A DNA stretch of 64,000 nt from Microbacterium sp. SA39 (GTDB lineage: Bacteria; Actinomycetota; Actinomycetes; Actinomycetales; Microbacteriaceae). The notes below the pieces were generated by a model. That model had not been told where the DNA came from. It saw nothing but the letters and a program-made list of their open reading frames with translations, and ran no database searches. A program made the translations under genes and the position numbers. Each line of letters begins with the position of its first letter. The stretch's first letter is position 1. The DNA lies in the NCBI RefSeq assembly GCF_000967865.1, contig NZ_JXRU01000039.1, forward strand, positions 62,001 to 126,000, read 5' to 3'. Positions 15,114 through 24,287 of the stretch are shown here, in pieces.

Positions 15114-16075
15114 CAGGCGCGCGGCGCCGCCGTCGACGCCCGCACGATGAGCTGCGAGCCGAGTGTCACGACGTCGCTGATCGCGGCGCCCGACATCGAC
15201 TGGAGAAGCAGGTCGACCGCCAGCTCGCCGCTGCGCGCGATCGGCATCCGCACGGTGGTGAGCGCCGGTGTCACCGCACCGGCGAGGTCGATGTCGTCGA
15301 TGCCGACGATGCTGATGTCGGCGGGGCACCGGCGTCCGAGCTCGATCATCCCCGCCTCGAGGCCGAGCGCGACGAGGTCGTTGTACGCGACGACGGCCGT
15401 GGCGCCGCTCGCCGCGGCCGGTGCGGCAGCGGCCCGGCCGCCCTGGATGGATGCCGCGTGGTGGCTGAGCGGGGTGAGACGGATGCCGTGCCGCTCACAA
15501 GCTCGCGCGATCGTGTCCGCTCGGCGGACGTCGGCCCAGGAGCCACGAGGTCCGGCAGCGTAGGCGATGTGCGTGTGGCCGAGGGCGACGAGGTGCTCGA
15601 TCGCCTGCGACGGGCCGTGCTCCGTGTCCATGAGCACGCAGGAGGAGCCGTCGATCTGCCGGTTGATCACCACGTAGGGGGTGGTCCCGACCAGAGAGAG
15701 CACGTCGGCATCCGGAAGACGCGGCGAGCACAGCAGCATGCCGTCGAGCTTGCGCGCCTGCTCGATCTGCTCACTCTCCCGGCGCAGATCCTCGTCGGCG
15801 TCGAAGAGCACGATGCGGTGCCGCCCGTGCCACGCCTGCCCCTGGATCGCCTTGAGCAGAGTGGCGTAGACCGGGTTCGCGACGTCGGGGACGACCACAC
15901 CGAGGGTGCGGGTGGCGGTGGCCGACTGCGGCGTCGCGTATCCGAGATCGGTGGCTGCGCGCAGCACCCGCTCGAGTGTGCCGTGCGCCAGTCGATCGGG
16001 TTCACCGAAGGCGCGGGATGCCGTCGCGATCGACACTCCCGCGTGCTTGGCCACATCCGTCAACGTCGCTGCCAC
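15113..16075 (-). CDS. LacI-family regulator of the hexuronate cluster
   Basis: 320 residues. The DNA-binding end is LTDVAKHAGVSIATASRAFGEPDRLAHGTLERVLRAATDLGY; the core starts with LGVVVPDVANPVYATLL and includes SIVGIDDIDLAGAVTPALTTVRMP, as usual for the family. It begins with GTG at 16075 after an AAAGG ribosome binding site. It is divergent from the fructuronate reductase gene, so it most likely controls the catabolic operon to its right; a keto-acid or sugar acid would be the inducer. Its last codon abuts the shared terminator hairpin. Confidence 0.93.
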   Translation of the reverse strand: MAATLTDVAKHAGVSIATASRAFGEPDRLAHGTLERVLRAATDLGYATPQSATATRTLGVVVPDVANPVYATLLKAIQGQAWHGRHRIVLFDADEDLRRESEQIEQARKLDGMLLCSPRLPDADVLSLVGTTPYVVINRQIDGSSCVLMDTEHGPSQAIEHLVALGHTHIAYAAGPRGSWADVRRADTIARACERHGIRLTPLSHHAASIQGGRAAAAPAAASGATAVVAYNDLVALGLEAGMIELGRRCPADISIVGIDDIDLAGAVTPALTTVRMPIARSGELAVDLLLQSMSGAAISDVVTLGSQLIVRASTAAPRA

Positions 16076-16131
16076 GATCGCCTTTCCCTCGTCCCGTCAT
16101 CCTATGATCGTGCATCCCCAAGTGAAACTGG

Positions 16132-16150
16132 TTGACAAGTTTGTACAACT
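16132..16150 (+). promoter_or_regulatory. promoter/operator of the hexuronate operon
   Basis: TTGACA (16132-16137) is a good -35 box. Directly after it the palindrome TTGTACAA (16141-16148), extended imperfectly to AGTTTGTACAACT, would overlap the promoter spacer, as a repressor site should. The -10 box is not clear. Confidence 0.5.
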
Positions 16151-16166
16151 CATTCACACTGTTTAC

Positions 16167-17663
16167 ATGACGATCATCGCCGATCACCCCCGGCCCGAGC
16201 GCGCAGGCATCCTGCACCTCGGTCTCGGCAGCTTCCACCGGGCGCATCAGGCCGTCTACACGGCCACCGCCCTCCAGTCCGCAGGCGGCGACTGGGGCAT
16301 CGTCGGCGTCGCCTCACGCTCGCGCACCGTCGTCGACGCCATGCACGCGCAGGACCTGCTCTACTCCGTCGCGACGATCTCGCCCGATAGCATCTCCCTG
16401 AGCGTCCCGGGCGTGCACACCGACGCGTTTGTCGGCGCCGAGCAGCCGGAGCGCGTCGTGGCGCAGATCGCCGATCCCGGCATCCGCATCGTCACACTCA
16501 CCGTCACCGAGAACGGATACAGCTACTCCGCCGCCACGCAGCATCTCGATCTCGACGACGCCACCGTTCGGGCCGACCTCGGTGGAGGTGCTCCGCGCTC
16601 CACGATCGGCCAGCTCGCGCGAGGCCTGCAGGCGCGCGCGGCGGCCGGCGCCGCCCCGCTCTCGGTGCTCAGCTGCGACAACCTCTCCGCCAACGGCGCA
16701 CACACCGAGAAGCTGGTCCGCGAGTTCCTGCAGGCGCTGCCCCACGGCGAAGGCACCGACACCCTCGCCTACCTCGACCAGTCCGTCGCATTCCCGTCGA
16801 GCATGGTCGACCGCATCGTCCCCGCCACCACTCCCGAACTGCGCGATCGCGTCAGTGCGCTCATCGGATCGCGCGACGAGATCCCCGTCCCCGCCGAGCC
16901 GTTCACGATGTGGGCCATCGAAGACCGGTTCGCCGGCGGACGCCCCGCCTGGGAAGCCGGCGGCGCCGTGTTCACCAGCGAGGTCGGCCGCTACGAGCAG
17001 ATGAAGGTGCGGCTGCTCAACGGCACCCACTCACTGATCGCCTACCTCGGCGCACTGCGCGGGGTCGGCACGATCCCCGAGGCGATCGGCCTCGGCGACA
17101 TCGCGCAAGCCGCGCTCTCGGTCCTGCGCGGAGAGTATGAGCCGTCGATCGAGGTGCCCTCCGGCGTCGACATCCGCGAGTACGAGACCCAGCTCTTCGA
17201 GCGCTGGGGCAACAGCGCCCTCGGTCACCGCACCAGCCAGGTCGGCACCGACGGCTCGGTCAAGCTGCGCCAGCGCATCCCCGAGCCCGCCCTCCAGGCG
17301 CTGGGCCGCGGCGAGATGCCGCATCTGATCGCGCTGACCGTCGCCGGATACCTCTCCTGCATCGCGCCGCTGCCGGGATTCGACCCTGGCGTGCACGCGA
17401 CGGCGATGACGGATGCCGCCCGCGAGCGCCTCGCCGCCCTCGCAGCCACCGCCCGCGACGGCCGCGCACTCGCCGCGCGAGTGATCACCGAGCTGCAGCT
17501 GTTCGGCGACGGACTGGCCGCTCAGGACGGGTTCGTCGAGCGTGTGGGCGAACTGATCGATACGATCCGGCGTCAGGGCGTCGCAGCGGCCATCGCCGAT
17601 GCCGTCGCCGCCTCCGACACGATCACATCATCATTCACCAGCGCAGAGGAGATGCAGCCATGA
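16167..17663 (+). CDS. uxuB: fructuronate reductase (mannitol dehydrogenase family)
   Basis: 498 residues of the polyol-specific long-chain dehydrogenase family. The Rossmann start is ILHLGLGSFHRAHQAVYTATAL. SCDNLSANGAHTEKLVREFLQAL and VRLLNGTHSLIAYLGALRG carry the conserved substrate and catalytic residues (a Lys and the N-G-x-H segment). It would reduce D-fructuronate to D-mannonate with NADH. The downstream mannonate dehydratase supports this over mannitol or arabinitol oxidation. The ATG at 16167 gives the family start; codons upstream lie in the promoter. Its stop overlaps the next start by 4 nt. Confidence 0.88.
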   Translation: MTIIADHPRPERAGILHLGLGSFHRAHQAVYTATALQSAGGDWGIVGVASRSRTVVDAMHAQDLLYSVATISPDSISLSVPGVHTDAFVGAEQPERVVAQIADPGIRIVTLTVTENGYSYSAATQHLDLDDATVRADLGGGAPRSTIGQLARGLQARAAAGAAPLSVLSCDNLSANGAHTEKLVREFLQALPHGEGTDTLAYLDQSVAFPSSMVDRIVPATTPELRDRVSALIGSRDEIPVPAEPFTMWAIEDRFAGGRPAWEAGGAVFTSEVGRYEQMKVRLLNGTHSLIAYLGALRGVGTIPEAIGLGDIAQAALSVLRGEYEPSIEVPSGVDIREYETQLFERWGNSALGHRTSQVGTDGSVKLRQRIPEPALQALGRGEMPHLIALTVAGYLSCIAPLPGFDPGVHATAMTDAARERLAALAATARDGRALAARVITELQLFGDGLAAQDGFVERVGELIDTIRRQGVAAAIADAVAASDTITSSFTSAEEMQP

Positions 17664-18664
17664 AGGCTCTCGCCATCCACGGCAAGGAAGACATCCGCTG
17701 GGAGGACCGCGAGGTCCCGGTTCCCGGTGAGGGCGAGGTGCGCCTGCGGGTGAACTACGTCGGCATCTGCGGCTCCGACCTGCACTACTACTTCCACGGC
17801 GCGAACGGGGAGTACACGATCCGCGAACCGCTGACCCCCGGTCACGAGCTGTCCGGCGTGGTCGACCTCGACCCGTCCGGCCGCCTGGCTCCTGGCACCC
17901 CCGTCACCGTGCATCCGGCGCGGTACGGGCCCACCGTACCCGGCCTCGAGGATCGCCCGCACCTGCGCCCCGGCGGCGACTACTTCGGCAGCGCCGCGGC
18001 CGACCCGCACCGTCAGGGCGGAGCATCCGAATTCCTGATCGTCGAAGAGGGCATGATCCGCGTGCTCCCCGACGGTCTGCCCCTGGAGCGGGCCGCGCTC
18101 GCCGAGCCGCTGGCCGTCGCGATCCACGCCGTGAACCTCGCCGGAGACGTCACCGGAAAGCGCGTGCTCGTGATCGGCTCGGGTCCCATCGGACTGCTCG
18201 TCGTCGCCGCGGCCGTGCACGCCGGGGCCTCCGTCGTCGGCGCGAGCGATCTGCGTCCCGAACCCCTCGAGCGCGCTCGGGCACTCGGCGCGACCGAGGT
18301 CGCTCTCGTCGGCCAGGACACGATCGACGACGAATCCTACGACGTCGTCTTCGAGTGCTCCGGCGTCGGCGTCTCGCTCACCCAGGCCGTGCGCGCCGCG
18401 CGTCGCGCCGGCACCATCGTGCAGGTCGGCATGCTCCCGAACGCCGAGATCGGCGTGAACCTCGCGCCGATGCTCGCCAAGGAACTGACGCTCCGCGGCG
18501 CCTTCCGCTTCTCCACCGAGATCGATGACGCGGTCCGGATGCTGGCCGAGTCGGATGCTCTCGACTCCGTCGTCTCCCACGTCGTCCCGGCATCCGACGC
18601 CGTTCAGGCTTTCGAACTCGCGCGCGACTCGTCGGCCTCGGCGAAGGTCCTGCTCTCCCTCTAG
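17660..18664 (+). CDS. zinc alcohol dehydrogenase, L-idonate 5-dehydrogenase-like
   Basis: 334 residues, medium-chain dehydrogenase. The zinc ligands are in VGICGSDLHYYFHG and GHELSGVV, and the coenzyme site is VLVIGSGPIGLLVVAAAV. The structural zinc lobe is replaced by YGPTVPGLEDRPHLRPGGDYFGS with few or no Cys, a reduced lobe. SDLHYY and gene context point to L-idonate 5-dehydrogenase or a related hexonate dehydrogenase that feeds the mannonate/gluconate route. It is coupled to uxuB by an ATGA overlap. The symbol is withheld because the exact substrate is not proved. Confidence 0.82.
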   Translation: MKALAIHGKEDIRWEDREVPVPGEGEVRLRVNYVGICGSDLHYYFHGANGEYTIREPLTPGHELSGVVDLDPSGRLAPGTPVTVHPARYGPTVPGLEDRPHLRPGGDYFGSAAADPHRQGGASEFLIVEEGMIRVLPDGLPLERAALAEPLAVAIHAVNLAGDVTGKRVLVIGSGPIGLLVVAAAVHAGASVVGASDLRPEPLERARALGATEVALVGQDTIDDESYDVVFECSGVGVSLTQAVRAARRAGTIVQVGMLPNAEIGVNLAPMLAKELTLRGAFRFSTEIDDAVRMLAESDALDSVVSHVVPASDAVQAFELARDSSASAKVLLSL

Positions 18665-18704
18665 CTCCACCCCCACCCGTTCCTGGTCCGAAGGAGTACC
18701 TCCC

Positions 18705-20099
18705 ATGTCAGAACCGCAGACGACGACTCAGGCCGTCGACGATCCCGCCGCGAAGAGGTCGATCCGCGACCTCGTGCGCGCCGCCATCTCCGGATGGCTC
18801 GGCACCGCTCTCGAATTCATGGACTACCAGCTGTACTCGCTGGCAGCCGCCCTCGTGTTCGCCGACCTGTTCTTCTCGTCGGAAGACCCGGCCATCGCCG
18901 TCGTCGCCGCGATGGCGACCTACGGCGTCGGCTACGTCGCCCGCCCGGTCGGCGCGTTCTTCTTCGCCCGCCTCGGTGACAAGACTGGTCGCACGAAGGT
19001 GCTGTTCTACACGATCCTCCTGATGGGGCTCGCAACCACCCTCATCGGCTTCCTGCCGACCTACAACCAGGTGGGCATCCTCGCCCCGATCCTGCTCGTG
19101 CTGCTCCGCATCGCGCAGGGCTTCGGTGCGGGCGCCGAGATCTCGGGCGCCGGCGTCATGCTCGCCGAGTACGCGCCGGCCAAGCGCCGCGGCATCATCG
19201 CCTCGCTCGTCGCACTCGGCACCAACTGCGGCACTCTCCTCGCCTCCGGCATCTGGGCGATCCTCCTCGTCGCGTACAGCGAGCAGGAGGTCATCGACTG
19301 GGCATGGCGCATCCCCTTCATCGGCAGCGCGATCATCATGCTCTTCGCGATCTGGGTGCGCTTCAACCTCAAGGAGACCCCGGTCTTCGAGGAGCGCGAC
19401 GACGTCGTCGACGGCAAGGCGCTCTCCAAGCAGGAGGCCTTCGAGCTCGCCACCGAGACCGGCGACGTCCGCACCCTCGAGGCGATGCAGCGCAAGCCGA
19501 TCAAGGCGTTCGCGATCGCGCTCATGCTGCGCTTCGGTCAGGCCGGCAACTCGGGCATGATCCAGACGTACCTCATCAGCTACATCACCGTCGTGCTGCT
19601 GCTCGACCGCTCGATCGGCGTCAACGCCGTGATCGTCTCGTCGCTCGTCGCCTTCATCACCGTTCCGCTCTCGGGCTGGCTCGGAGACCGGTTCGGCCGC
19701 AAGCGGATGTACATGATCTGGTCGGTCATCGCGCTCATCATCATCGTCCCGACGGTGCTCATGATCAGCAGCGGCGTCACGCTCCAGGTGTTCATCGGCT
19801 ACGTGGTGCTGCACAACCTCGCCGTGATGAGCTTCGCGTCGCTCGAGAACCTCACGCTCCCGGAGCTGTTCGGCTCGCGCAACCGCTACACGTTCACCGC
19901 CATGGCTCGCGAGATCGCCGCCATCATCGCGACCGGCGCCGGCCCCGTCATCGCCGCCGCGTGGGTGTCCGCCGTCACCGGCTCGTTCATCCCGATCATC
20001 ATCATGCTCTTCATCTTCACGCTGAGCGCACTGATCGCCTCGATCTGGATGCCGGAGGTCGCCGGCCGCGACCTCACGGACCCGCGCGACGCGATCTGA
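18705..20099 (+). CDS. MFS metabolite:proton symporter (MHS family)
   Basis: 464 residues with about 12 helices. Family signatures are GWLGTALEFMDYQLYS at helix 1, GYVARPVGAFFFARLGDKTGRTKVL in the first inner loop, RIAQGFGAGAEISGAGVMLAEYAP in helix 4 and RIPFIGSAIIMLFAIWVRFNLKETPVFEE in the central loop. These place it with the citrate/alpha-ketoglutarate/shikimate/proline (MHS) symporters. Within this operon it should import a hexuronate or hexonate. AAGGAG stands before the ATG at 18705. A T-rich hairpin follows the stop. Confidence 0.88.
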   Translation: MSEPQTTTQAVDDPAAKRSIRDLVRAAISGWLGTALEFMDYQLYSLAAALVFADLFFSSEDPAIAVVAAMATYGVGYVARPVGAFFFARLGDKTGRTKVLFYTILLMGLATTLIGFLPTYNQVGILAPILLVLLRIAQGFGAGAEISGAGVMLAEYAPAKRRGIIASLVALGTNCGTLLASGIWAILLVAYSEQEVIDWAWRIPFIGSAIIMLFAIWVRFNLKETPVFEERDDVVDGKALSKQEAFELATETGDVRTLEAMQRKPIKAFAIALMLRFGQAGNSGMIQTYLISYITVVLLLDRSIGVNAVIVSSLVAFITVPLSGWLGDRFGRKRMYMIWSVIALIIIVPTVLMISSGVTLQVFIGYVVLHNLAVMSFASLENLTLPELFGSRNRYTFTAMAREIAAIIATGAGPVIAAAWVSAVTGSFIPIIIMLFIFTLSALIASIWMPEVAGRDLTDPRDAI

Positions 20100-20109
20100 C
20101 CACCGACCC

Positions 20110-20147
20110 GGGGTGCGGCTGCCCGAACAGCCGCACCCCCTTTCTTT
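20110..20147 (+). terminator. rho-independent terminator/attenuator inside the hexuronate operon
   Basis: GGGGTGCGGCTG (20110-20121) and CAGCCGCACCCC (20128-20139) form a perfect 12-bp stem with a 6-nt loop, followed by CTTTCTTT. It lies in the 59-nt gap before manD on the same strand, so it should reduce expression of manD and the aldolase relative to the genes before it. Confidence 0.75.
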
Positions 20148-20158
20148 GAGGAACCGCC

Positions 20159-21385
20159 ATGACCATCGAGCTCGTCGACGTCAACATCACCAGCCCCGGC
20201 CGCAACTTCGTGACGCTGAAGATCACGACCTCCGACGGCATCACGGGTCTCGGGGATGCCACCCTGAACGGCCGCGAGCTCGCGGTCGCCTCCTATCTCG
20301 CCGACCACGTCGCATCGACGCTGATCGGACGCGACGAGGACCGGATCGAAGACACCTGGCAGTACCTGTACCGCGGGCCGTACTGGCGCCGCGGACCAGT
20401 GACGATGGCCGCGATCGCCGCGGTCGACATGGCGCTCTGGGACATCAAGGCCAAGAAGGCCGGGATGCCGCTGTACCAGCTGCTCGGCGGCGCGAGCCGC
20501 GAGGGCGTGCGGGTCTACGCCCATGCATCCGGCACCGACTACGCGGCGCTGTCGAACGCCATCACGGGGTACAAGGAGCTCGGCTTCACGGCCGTGCGCG
20601 TGCAGACCGGTGTCCCGGGACTCGGTCAGATCTACGGCGTCTCGGCGGCCGGCCCCGGTGTGCGCTACGACTACGAGCCCGCCAAGCGCTCCGGCGATCG
20701 CCCGGCCGAGGAGACTTGGGACACCCGCAACTACCTGCACCACATGCCGGGGATCTTCTCGCAGATCCGCGAGGAGTTCGGCACCGATCTGCGCATCCTG
20801 CATGACGGACACCACCGGATGTCGCCGATCGAGGCCGCGCGCTTCGCGAAGGACATCGAGCCCTACGACCTGTTCTGGCTCGAGGACTGCACGCCCGGTG
20901 AAGACCAGACCGCCCTCCGGCTGGTGCGCCAGCACTCGACGACGCCGCTCGCGATCGGCGAGGTGTTCAACTCGGTCTACGACTACCAGACGCTCATCAC
21001 CGAACGCCTGATCGACTACGTCCGCTCGGCCGTCACCCACACCGGTGGCATCACGGCCATGAAGAAGCTGCTCGACTTCGCCGCGATCTACGGCATCAAG
21101 TCGGGCATCCACGGTCCGACCGACATCTCGCCGGTCGGCATGGCCGCCGCGCTGCACCTCGACCTCGCGATCCACAACTTCGGCATCCAGGAGTACATGC
21201 CCCACAACGAGCAGACGCTCGAGGTGTTCCAGTCCTCGTTCACGTTCGATCAGGGCTTCCTGCACCCGGGCGAGCAGCCCGGGCTCGGTGTCGAACTGGA
21301 CGAGGAAGCCGCCGCCGGCCACGAGTACACCAAGGCATACTTGCCGGTGAACCGTCTGCTCGACGGGACCGTCCATGACTGGTGA
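20159..21385 (+). CDS. manD: D-mannonate dehydratase, enolase superfamily
   Basis: 408 residues. The capping-domain start is [38 protein letters not shown]. Barrel metal ligands are LHDGHHRM (Asp, with His as a catalytic residue), [10 protein letters not shown] (Glu) and AIGEVFNS (Glu). The full-length match, including [13 protein letters not shown] and [18 protein letters not shown] segments, is that of the ManD (RspA) group. It dehydrates D-mannonate to 2-keto-3-deoxygluconate, the step after UxuB. GAGGAA precedes the ATG by 5 nt. It overlaps the aldolase gene by 11 nt. Confidence 0.93.
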   Translation: MTIELVDVNITSPGRNFVTLKITTSDGITGLGDATLNGRELAVASYLADHVASTLIGRDEDRIEDTWQYLYRGPYWRRGPVTMAAIAAVDMALWDIKAKKAGMPLYQLLGGASREGVRVYAHASGTDYAALSNAITGYKELGFTAVRVQTGVPGLGQIYGVSAAGPGVRYDYEPAKRSGDRPAEETWDTRNYLHHMPGIFSQIREEFGTDLRILHDGHHRMSPIEAARFAKDIEPYDLFWLEDCTPGEDQTALRLVRQHSTTPLAIGEVFNSVYDYQTLITERLIDYVRSAVTHTGGITAMKKLLDFAAIYGIKSGIHGPTDISPVGMAAALHLDLAIHNFGIQEYMPHNEQTLEVFQSSFTFDQGFLHPGEQPGLGVELDEEAAAGHEYTKAYLPVNRLLDGTVHDW

Positions 21386-22034
21386 GCCCTTGTCTGGTGT
21401 AGTCCGCCGAGTCGCGCTGCCGCAGCGCACGGTCGACTCCCGCCTGATCGTCGTCGCCCGCGCGCAACGCGCGGAGGACTACGACGCCGTGCTCGAGGTG
21501 CTGATCGATGCCGGCATCCGCAGTCTGGAACTCACGCTCACGACGCCGGGGACGTTCGACCGGATGCCGCAGCTGCTCGCCCAGTTCGGCGAGGTGGCGG
21601 ATCTCGGCATCGGCACGGTGACGAACGCGGCCGACCTCGCCCGCGCTGTCGACGCCGGTGCGAGCTATCTGGTCACCCCGATCACGTCGTCGGCGTTCGT
21701 CGAGCAGGCGACGGATGCCGGTGTGCCGATCGTTCCCGGAGGATTGACGCCGACCGAGCTGTTCGCGTCGTGGTCGGCAGGAGCATCAGCGGTGAAGGTC
21801 TTCCCGGCGGGACAGGTCGGCCCCGGGTATCTGAAGGATCTGCGCGGACCGTTCCCCGACATCGAGGTCGTCCCCTCCGGCGGGGTCGATCTGGACGGAG
21901 CGGCGGCGTGGCTGGCGGCCGGTGCGGCCGCGGTCAGCGTGGGCGGGCCGCTGCTCGGCGATGCGTTCGCCGGCGGAGACGCGGTGGCGTTGCGCGATCG
22001 AGCGCAGGCGTTCGTCGAGGTGTGCGCGCGGTGA
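21375..22034 (+). CDS. eda: KDPG aldolase (2-dehydro-3-deoxyphosphogluconate aldolase)
   Basis: 219 residues, a small class I aldolase barrel. [11 protein letters not shown] holds the catalytic Glu, [25 protein letters not shown] the second strand region, and [13 protein letters not shown] the Schiff-base Lys, followed by [11 protein letters not shown] at the phosphate site. It splits KDPG to pyruvate and glyceraldehyde 3-phosphate and overlaps manD by 11 nt. No KDG kinase is present in the cluster, so the kinase must be elsewhere or this enzyme must accept unphosphorylated KDG. Confidence 0.92.
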   Translation: MTGEPLSGVVRRVALPQRTVDSRLIVVARAQRAEDYDAVLEVLIDAGIRSLELTLTTPGTFDRMPQLLAQFGEVADLGIGTVTNAADLARAVDAGASYLVTPITSSAFVEQATDAGVPIVPGGLTPTELFASWSAGASAVKVFPAGQVGPGYLKDLRGPFPDIEVVPSGGVDLDGAAAWLAAGAAAVSVGGPLLGDAFAGGDAVALRDRAQAFVEVCAR

Positions 22035-22049
22035 CCGGTCGTTCCATCG

Positions 22050-22562
22050 TCACGCTCGGCAGGCCGATGGCGCGTCATACGGCCGCTCGTCGGAGACTAA
22101 CCGTCTCGCGGCCACAGGTGTCACCGCTGCTGTACGTGGGCTGACCGTTCCGCGGTCATACCGCCTTCCAGCGAGGGAGGAGTTCGTTGCTCGCGTCGCG
22201 GGGTGGCCGGATCGTGGGCGAGCAGGATGGCGCGACGGAGGACAGCGCTTCGTTCCATCCTTCAGCCAGGGAAAGTCGTGGGAATGCCGCGCCAGGGTCG
22301 GTGCGATCCGTTCGGCGAGCCGCTGCCGCTCGTCGTCGCTGGCATCACGAGCCAGCAGGGTGTAATCGCGTTCTATGTCAGGGGGTTCGCTGTCGATCAT
22401 GCGGGCGATGTCGTCGAGTGTGCCTTTGTCGAGGAACTGCGAGTCGTGTTGATCGACGTACCTGCCAAGTCCGCGAGTTCCCGTGTACTCCACCCCATAC
22501 GCTCCCTCTCCTCGGTCCCGCCGTTCCATGATCGAGCGCAGCTCGCGCTCGATCGGCCTCAC
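22050..22562 (-). CDS. hypothetical protein, possibly truncated
   Basis: 170 codons. The first about 110 residues (RELRSIMERRDRGEGAYGVEYT, then LARDASDDERQRLAERIAPTLARHSHDFPWLKDG) look protein-like: charged, helical and soluble. The rest (RHPARPRSGHPATRATNSS and on) looks like out-of-frame readthrough, which would fit a gene that lost its 3' end. There is no obvious ribosome binding site. It lies at the edge of an accessory stretch, and no family is recognised. Confidence 0.35.
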   Translation of the reverse strand: MRPIERELRSIMERRDRGEGAYGVEYTGTRGLGRYVDQHDSQFLDKGTLDDIARMIDSEPPDIERDYTLLARDASDDERQRLAERIAPTLARHSHDFPWLKDGTKRCPPSRHPARPRSGHPATRATNSSLAGRRYDRGTVSPRTAAVTPVAARRLVSDERPYDAPSACRA

Positions 22563-22814
22563 GCCATCACTGTATGCACGTCGTGGCTTCCGCTGGCACC
22601 TCGAGGTCGATCAGGTAGGCGGATGCGATCTCCTCCTCCGACGTCGCACTGACGCAGCGCGGCGTCCGGAACCTCGCGAGCTTGCACTCCGTCCTTGCTC
22701 ATCACGCTCACCGCGTGACGCCCGTGCCCCGAGGATGCCGCTCCGGAAGCGATCGAAGACGCTCGCCGCGTTGCTCGACCCGAGTGGTACCGTGGCCCCT
22801 GGAAAGGGCCTCCG
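22563..22814. other. gene-free stretch upstream of VIT transporter
   Basis: No supported gene. A small hairpin GGCCC/GGGCC (22794-22798 and 22806-22810) lies just before the transporter start, where a ribosome binding site would be expected. Confidence 0.4.
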
Positions 22815-23519
22815 ATGACCTCCGAAACGTCTGCAGCTTCAGCGTCTGCCATCAGATTGAATCGACTCAGGGCAGGTGTCCTCGGAGCCAATGACGGCAT
22901 CGTGTCGGTGGCCGCCGTTGTTGTCGGTGTCGCTGGAGCGACTCCGCAGATCGCGCCCATCATTGCCGCCGGTGTTGCTGCAGTGGTGGGAGGCGCGATC
23001 TCCATGGCTCTTGGAGAGTACGTGTCCGTATCGAGTGGACGCGACAGCACGGCTGCGGCGATCGTGCGCGAACGACGTGACCTGGCAGAACAGCCTGATG
23101 AGGAACTCCGCGAGCTGACTGCCTACTACGAATCACGAGGCGTCAGCGCCGATACAGCCGAGCGAATCGCGACCGAACTCACCGAAGCCGACGCTTTGAC
23201 CGCGCACCTCCAGTCAGAATTCAACATCGATCAACGCGACGTGGCGAGCCCTTGGCACGCGGCTTGGGTCTCCGGCCTCGCTTTCACACTCGGGGCATTG
23301 CTGCCGATGATCGCGATACTGCTGCCCCCGGAATCGATTCGGATCCCGGTTACTTTCGTGGCCGTACTCGTGGGATTGGGGCTCACTGGGGCCCTGGGCG
23401 CTCGCTTCGGGGGAAGCCCGATGCTGCGACCGACGCTGCGGGTGCTTCTCGGTGGCGCGCTGGCACTGGGGATCACTTTTGGGATCGGTACCTTACTGGG
23501 CGCTAGTGGCGCGGTCTAG
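22815..23519 (+). CDS. VIT1/CCC1-family iron/manganese transporter
   Basis: 234 residues. Membrane segments occur at about 15-75 (RAGVLGANDGIVSVAAVVVGVAGA, the family's first helix with its conserved Asp and metal site, then IAAGVAAVVGGAISMALGEYVSVSSGRD) and three more near the C-terminus. Between them lies a cytoplasmic acidic helical domain (RERRDLAEQPDEELRELTAYYESRGVS and ATELTEADAL) that binds metal in this family. It probably moves Fe2+ or Mn2+ out of the cytoplasm or into a store. There is no clear Shine-Dalgarno. Confidence 0.9.
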   Translation: MTSETSAASASAIRLNRLRAGVLGANDGIVSVAAVVVGVAGATPQIAPIIAAGVAAVVGGAISMALGEYVSVSSGRDSTAAAIVRERRDLAEQPDEELRELTAYYESRGVSADTAERIATELTEADALTAHLQSEFNIDQRDVASPWHAAWVSGLAFTLGALLPMIAILLPPESIRIPVTFVAVLVGLGLTGALGARFGGSPMLRPTLRVLLGGALALGITFGIGTLLGASGAV

Positions 23520-23630
23520 CCGAAAACGATCGTTCAGGGTGCGATCGGGTTCACCCTGGGCGTCCTGAACTGACCCCAGAGCCACGGCGCCGTGGTGATG
23601 ACGAGGAGTCCGAGCACCACCTGCTGTGAT

Positions 23631-24257
23631 TCACACGTACTGAGGAATGATGAAGATGACCTCTATGGCTTCGTAGATGGCGGCGATCATCAGAAGGATG
23701 ATCACCAGCGGGTACAGGGTCAGGGTGTCTTTGAATCCGGCTTTGTAGCCGACGACACGGGACGTGAGGTCGAAGTGCCGGGGCTGGAGAACTTTCCGTC
23801 CGTGGATCCAGACGGCGAAGGCGGCGATGAGGTAGGCCTGCCCCTCGATGATGAGGGTGATGAGGTGTGGAAGGAACACACCCCAGTTGCCATCAACGGG
23901 CGCGAAGAGAATGCCCCACTGAATCACCCGATAGATCGTGAAAGCGATCCCGAAGAACGGCACAACGAGAGAGGGGATCGTGGTGGTCAGCAGGGCGCCG
24001 ATGAAGAAGTTGACGACGAGGGTGATTCCAGCGGCCCACAGAACATTGCCGCTCTCGTAACCGGCACTGACCGCCGAACCAAGTCCCGGCTGGTCGAGCT
24101 CACCCTGTACCCCGTCGATCGCGTCTCCTTGTAGATGCGGGAGGACAGCAGTGATGATCATGGCGACCACGAAGAGGCCGTAGAACACGGCGTTGAAGAT
24201 GATGAATGTGCGTCTGTGTTCTTTGATGATGGCGAACGCGTTGCGGACGAGGGTCAC
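23631..24257 (-). CDS. polytopic membrane protein, SpoIIM-like
   Basis: 208 residues with about five hydrophobic segments. The layout resembles the stage II sporulation protein M family, with a first helix near IIFNAVFYGLFVVAMIITAVLP, a long external loop, then VVPFFGIAFTIYRVIQWGILFAP and HLITLIIEGQAYLIAAFAVWIHG. Actinobacteria use such proteins outside sporulation and their role is unknown. The GTG at 24257 follows GGAG by 7 nt. It lies 30 nt downstream of tetR on the same strand, so both are likely one transcript. Confidence 0.7.
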   Translation of the reverse strand: MTLVRNAFAIIKEHRRTFIIFNAVFYGLFVVAMIITAVLPHLQGDAIDGVQGELDQPGLGSAVSAGYESGNVLWAAGITLVVNFFIGALLTTTIPSLVVPFFGIAFTIYRVIQWGILFAPVDGNWGVFLPHLITLIIEGQAYLIAAFAVWIHGRKVLQPRHFDLTSRVVGYKAGFKDTLTLYPLVIILLMIAAIYEAIEVIFIIPQYV

Positions 24258-24287
24258 GGCGGTGCTCCAGGGTTCGAGGGTCGAGTT

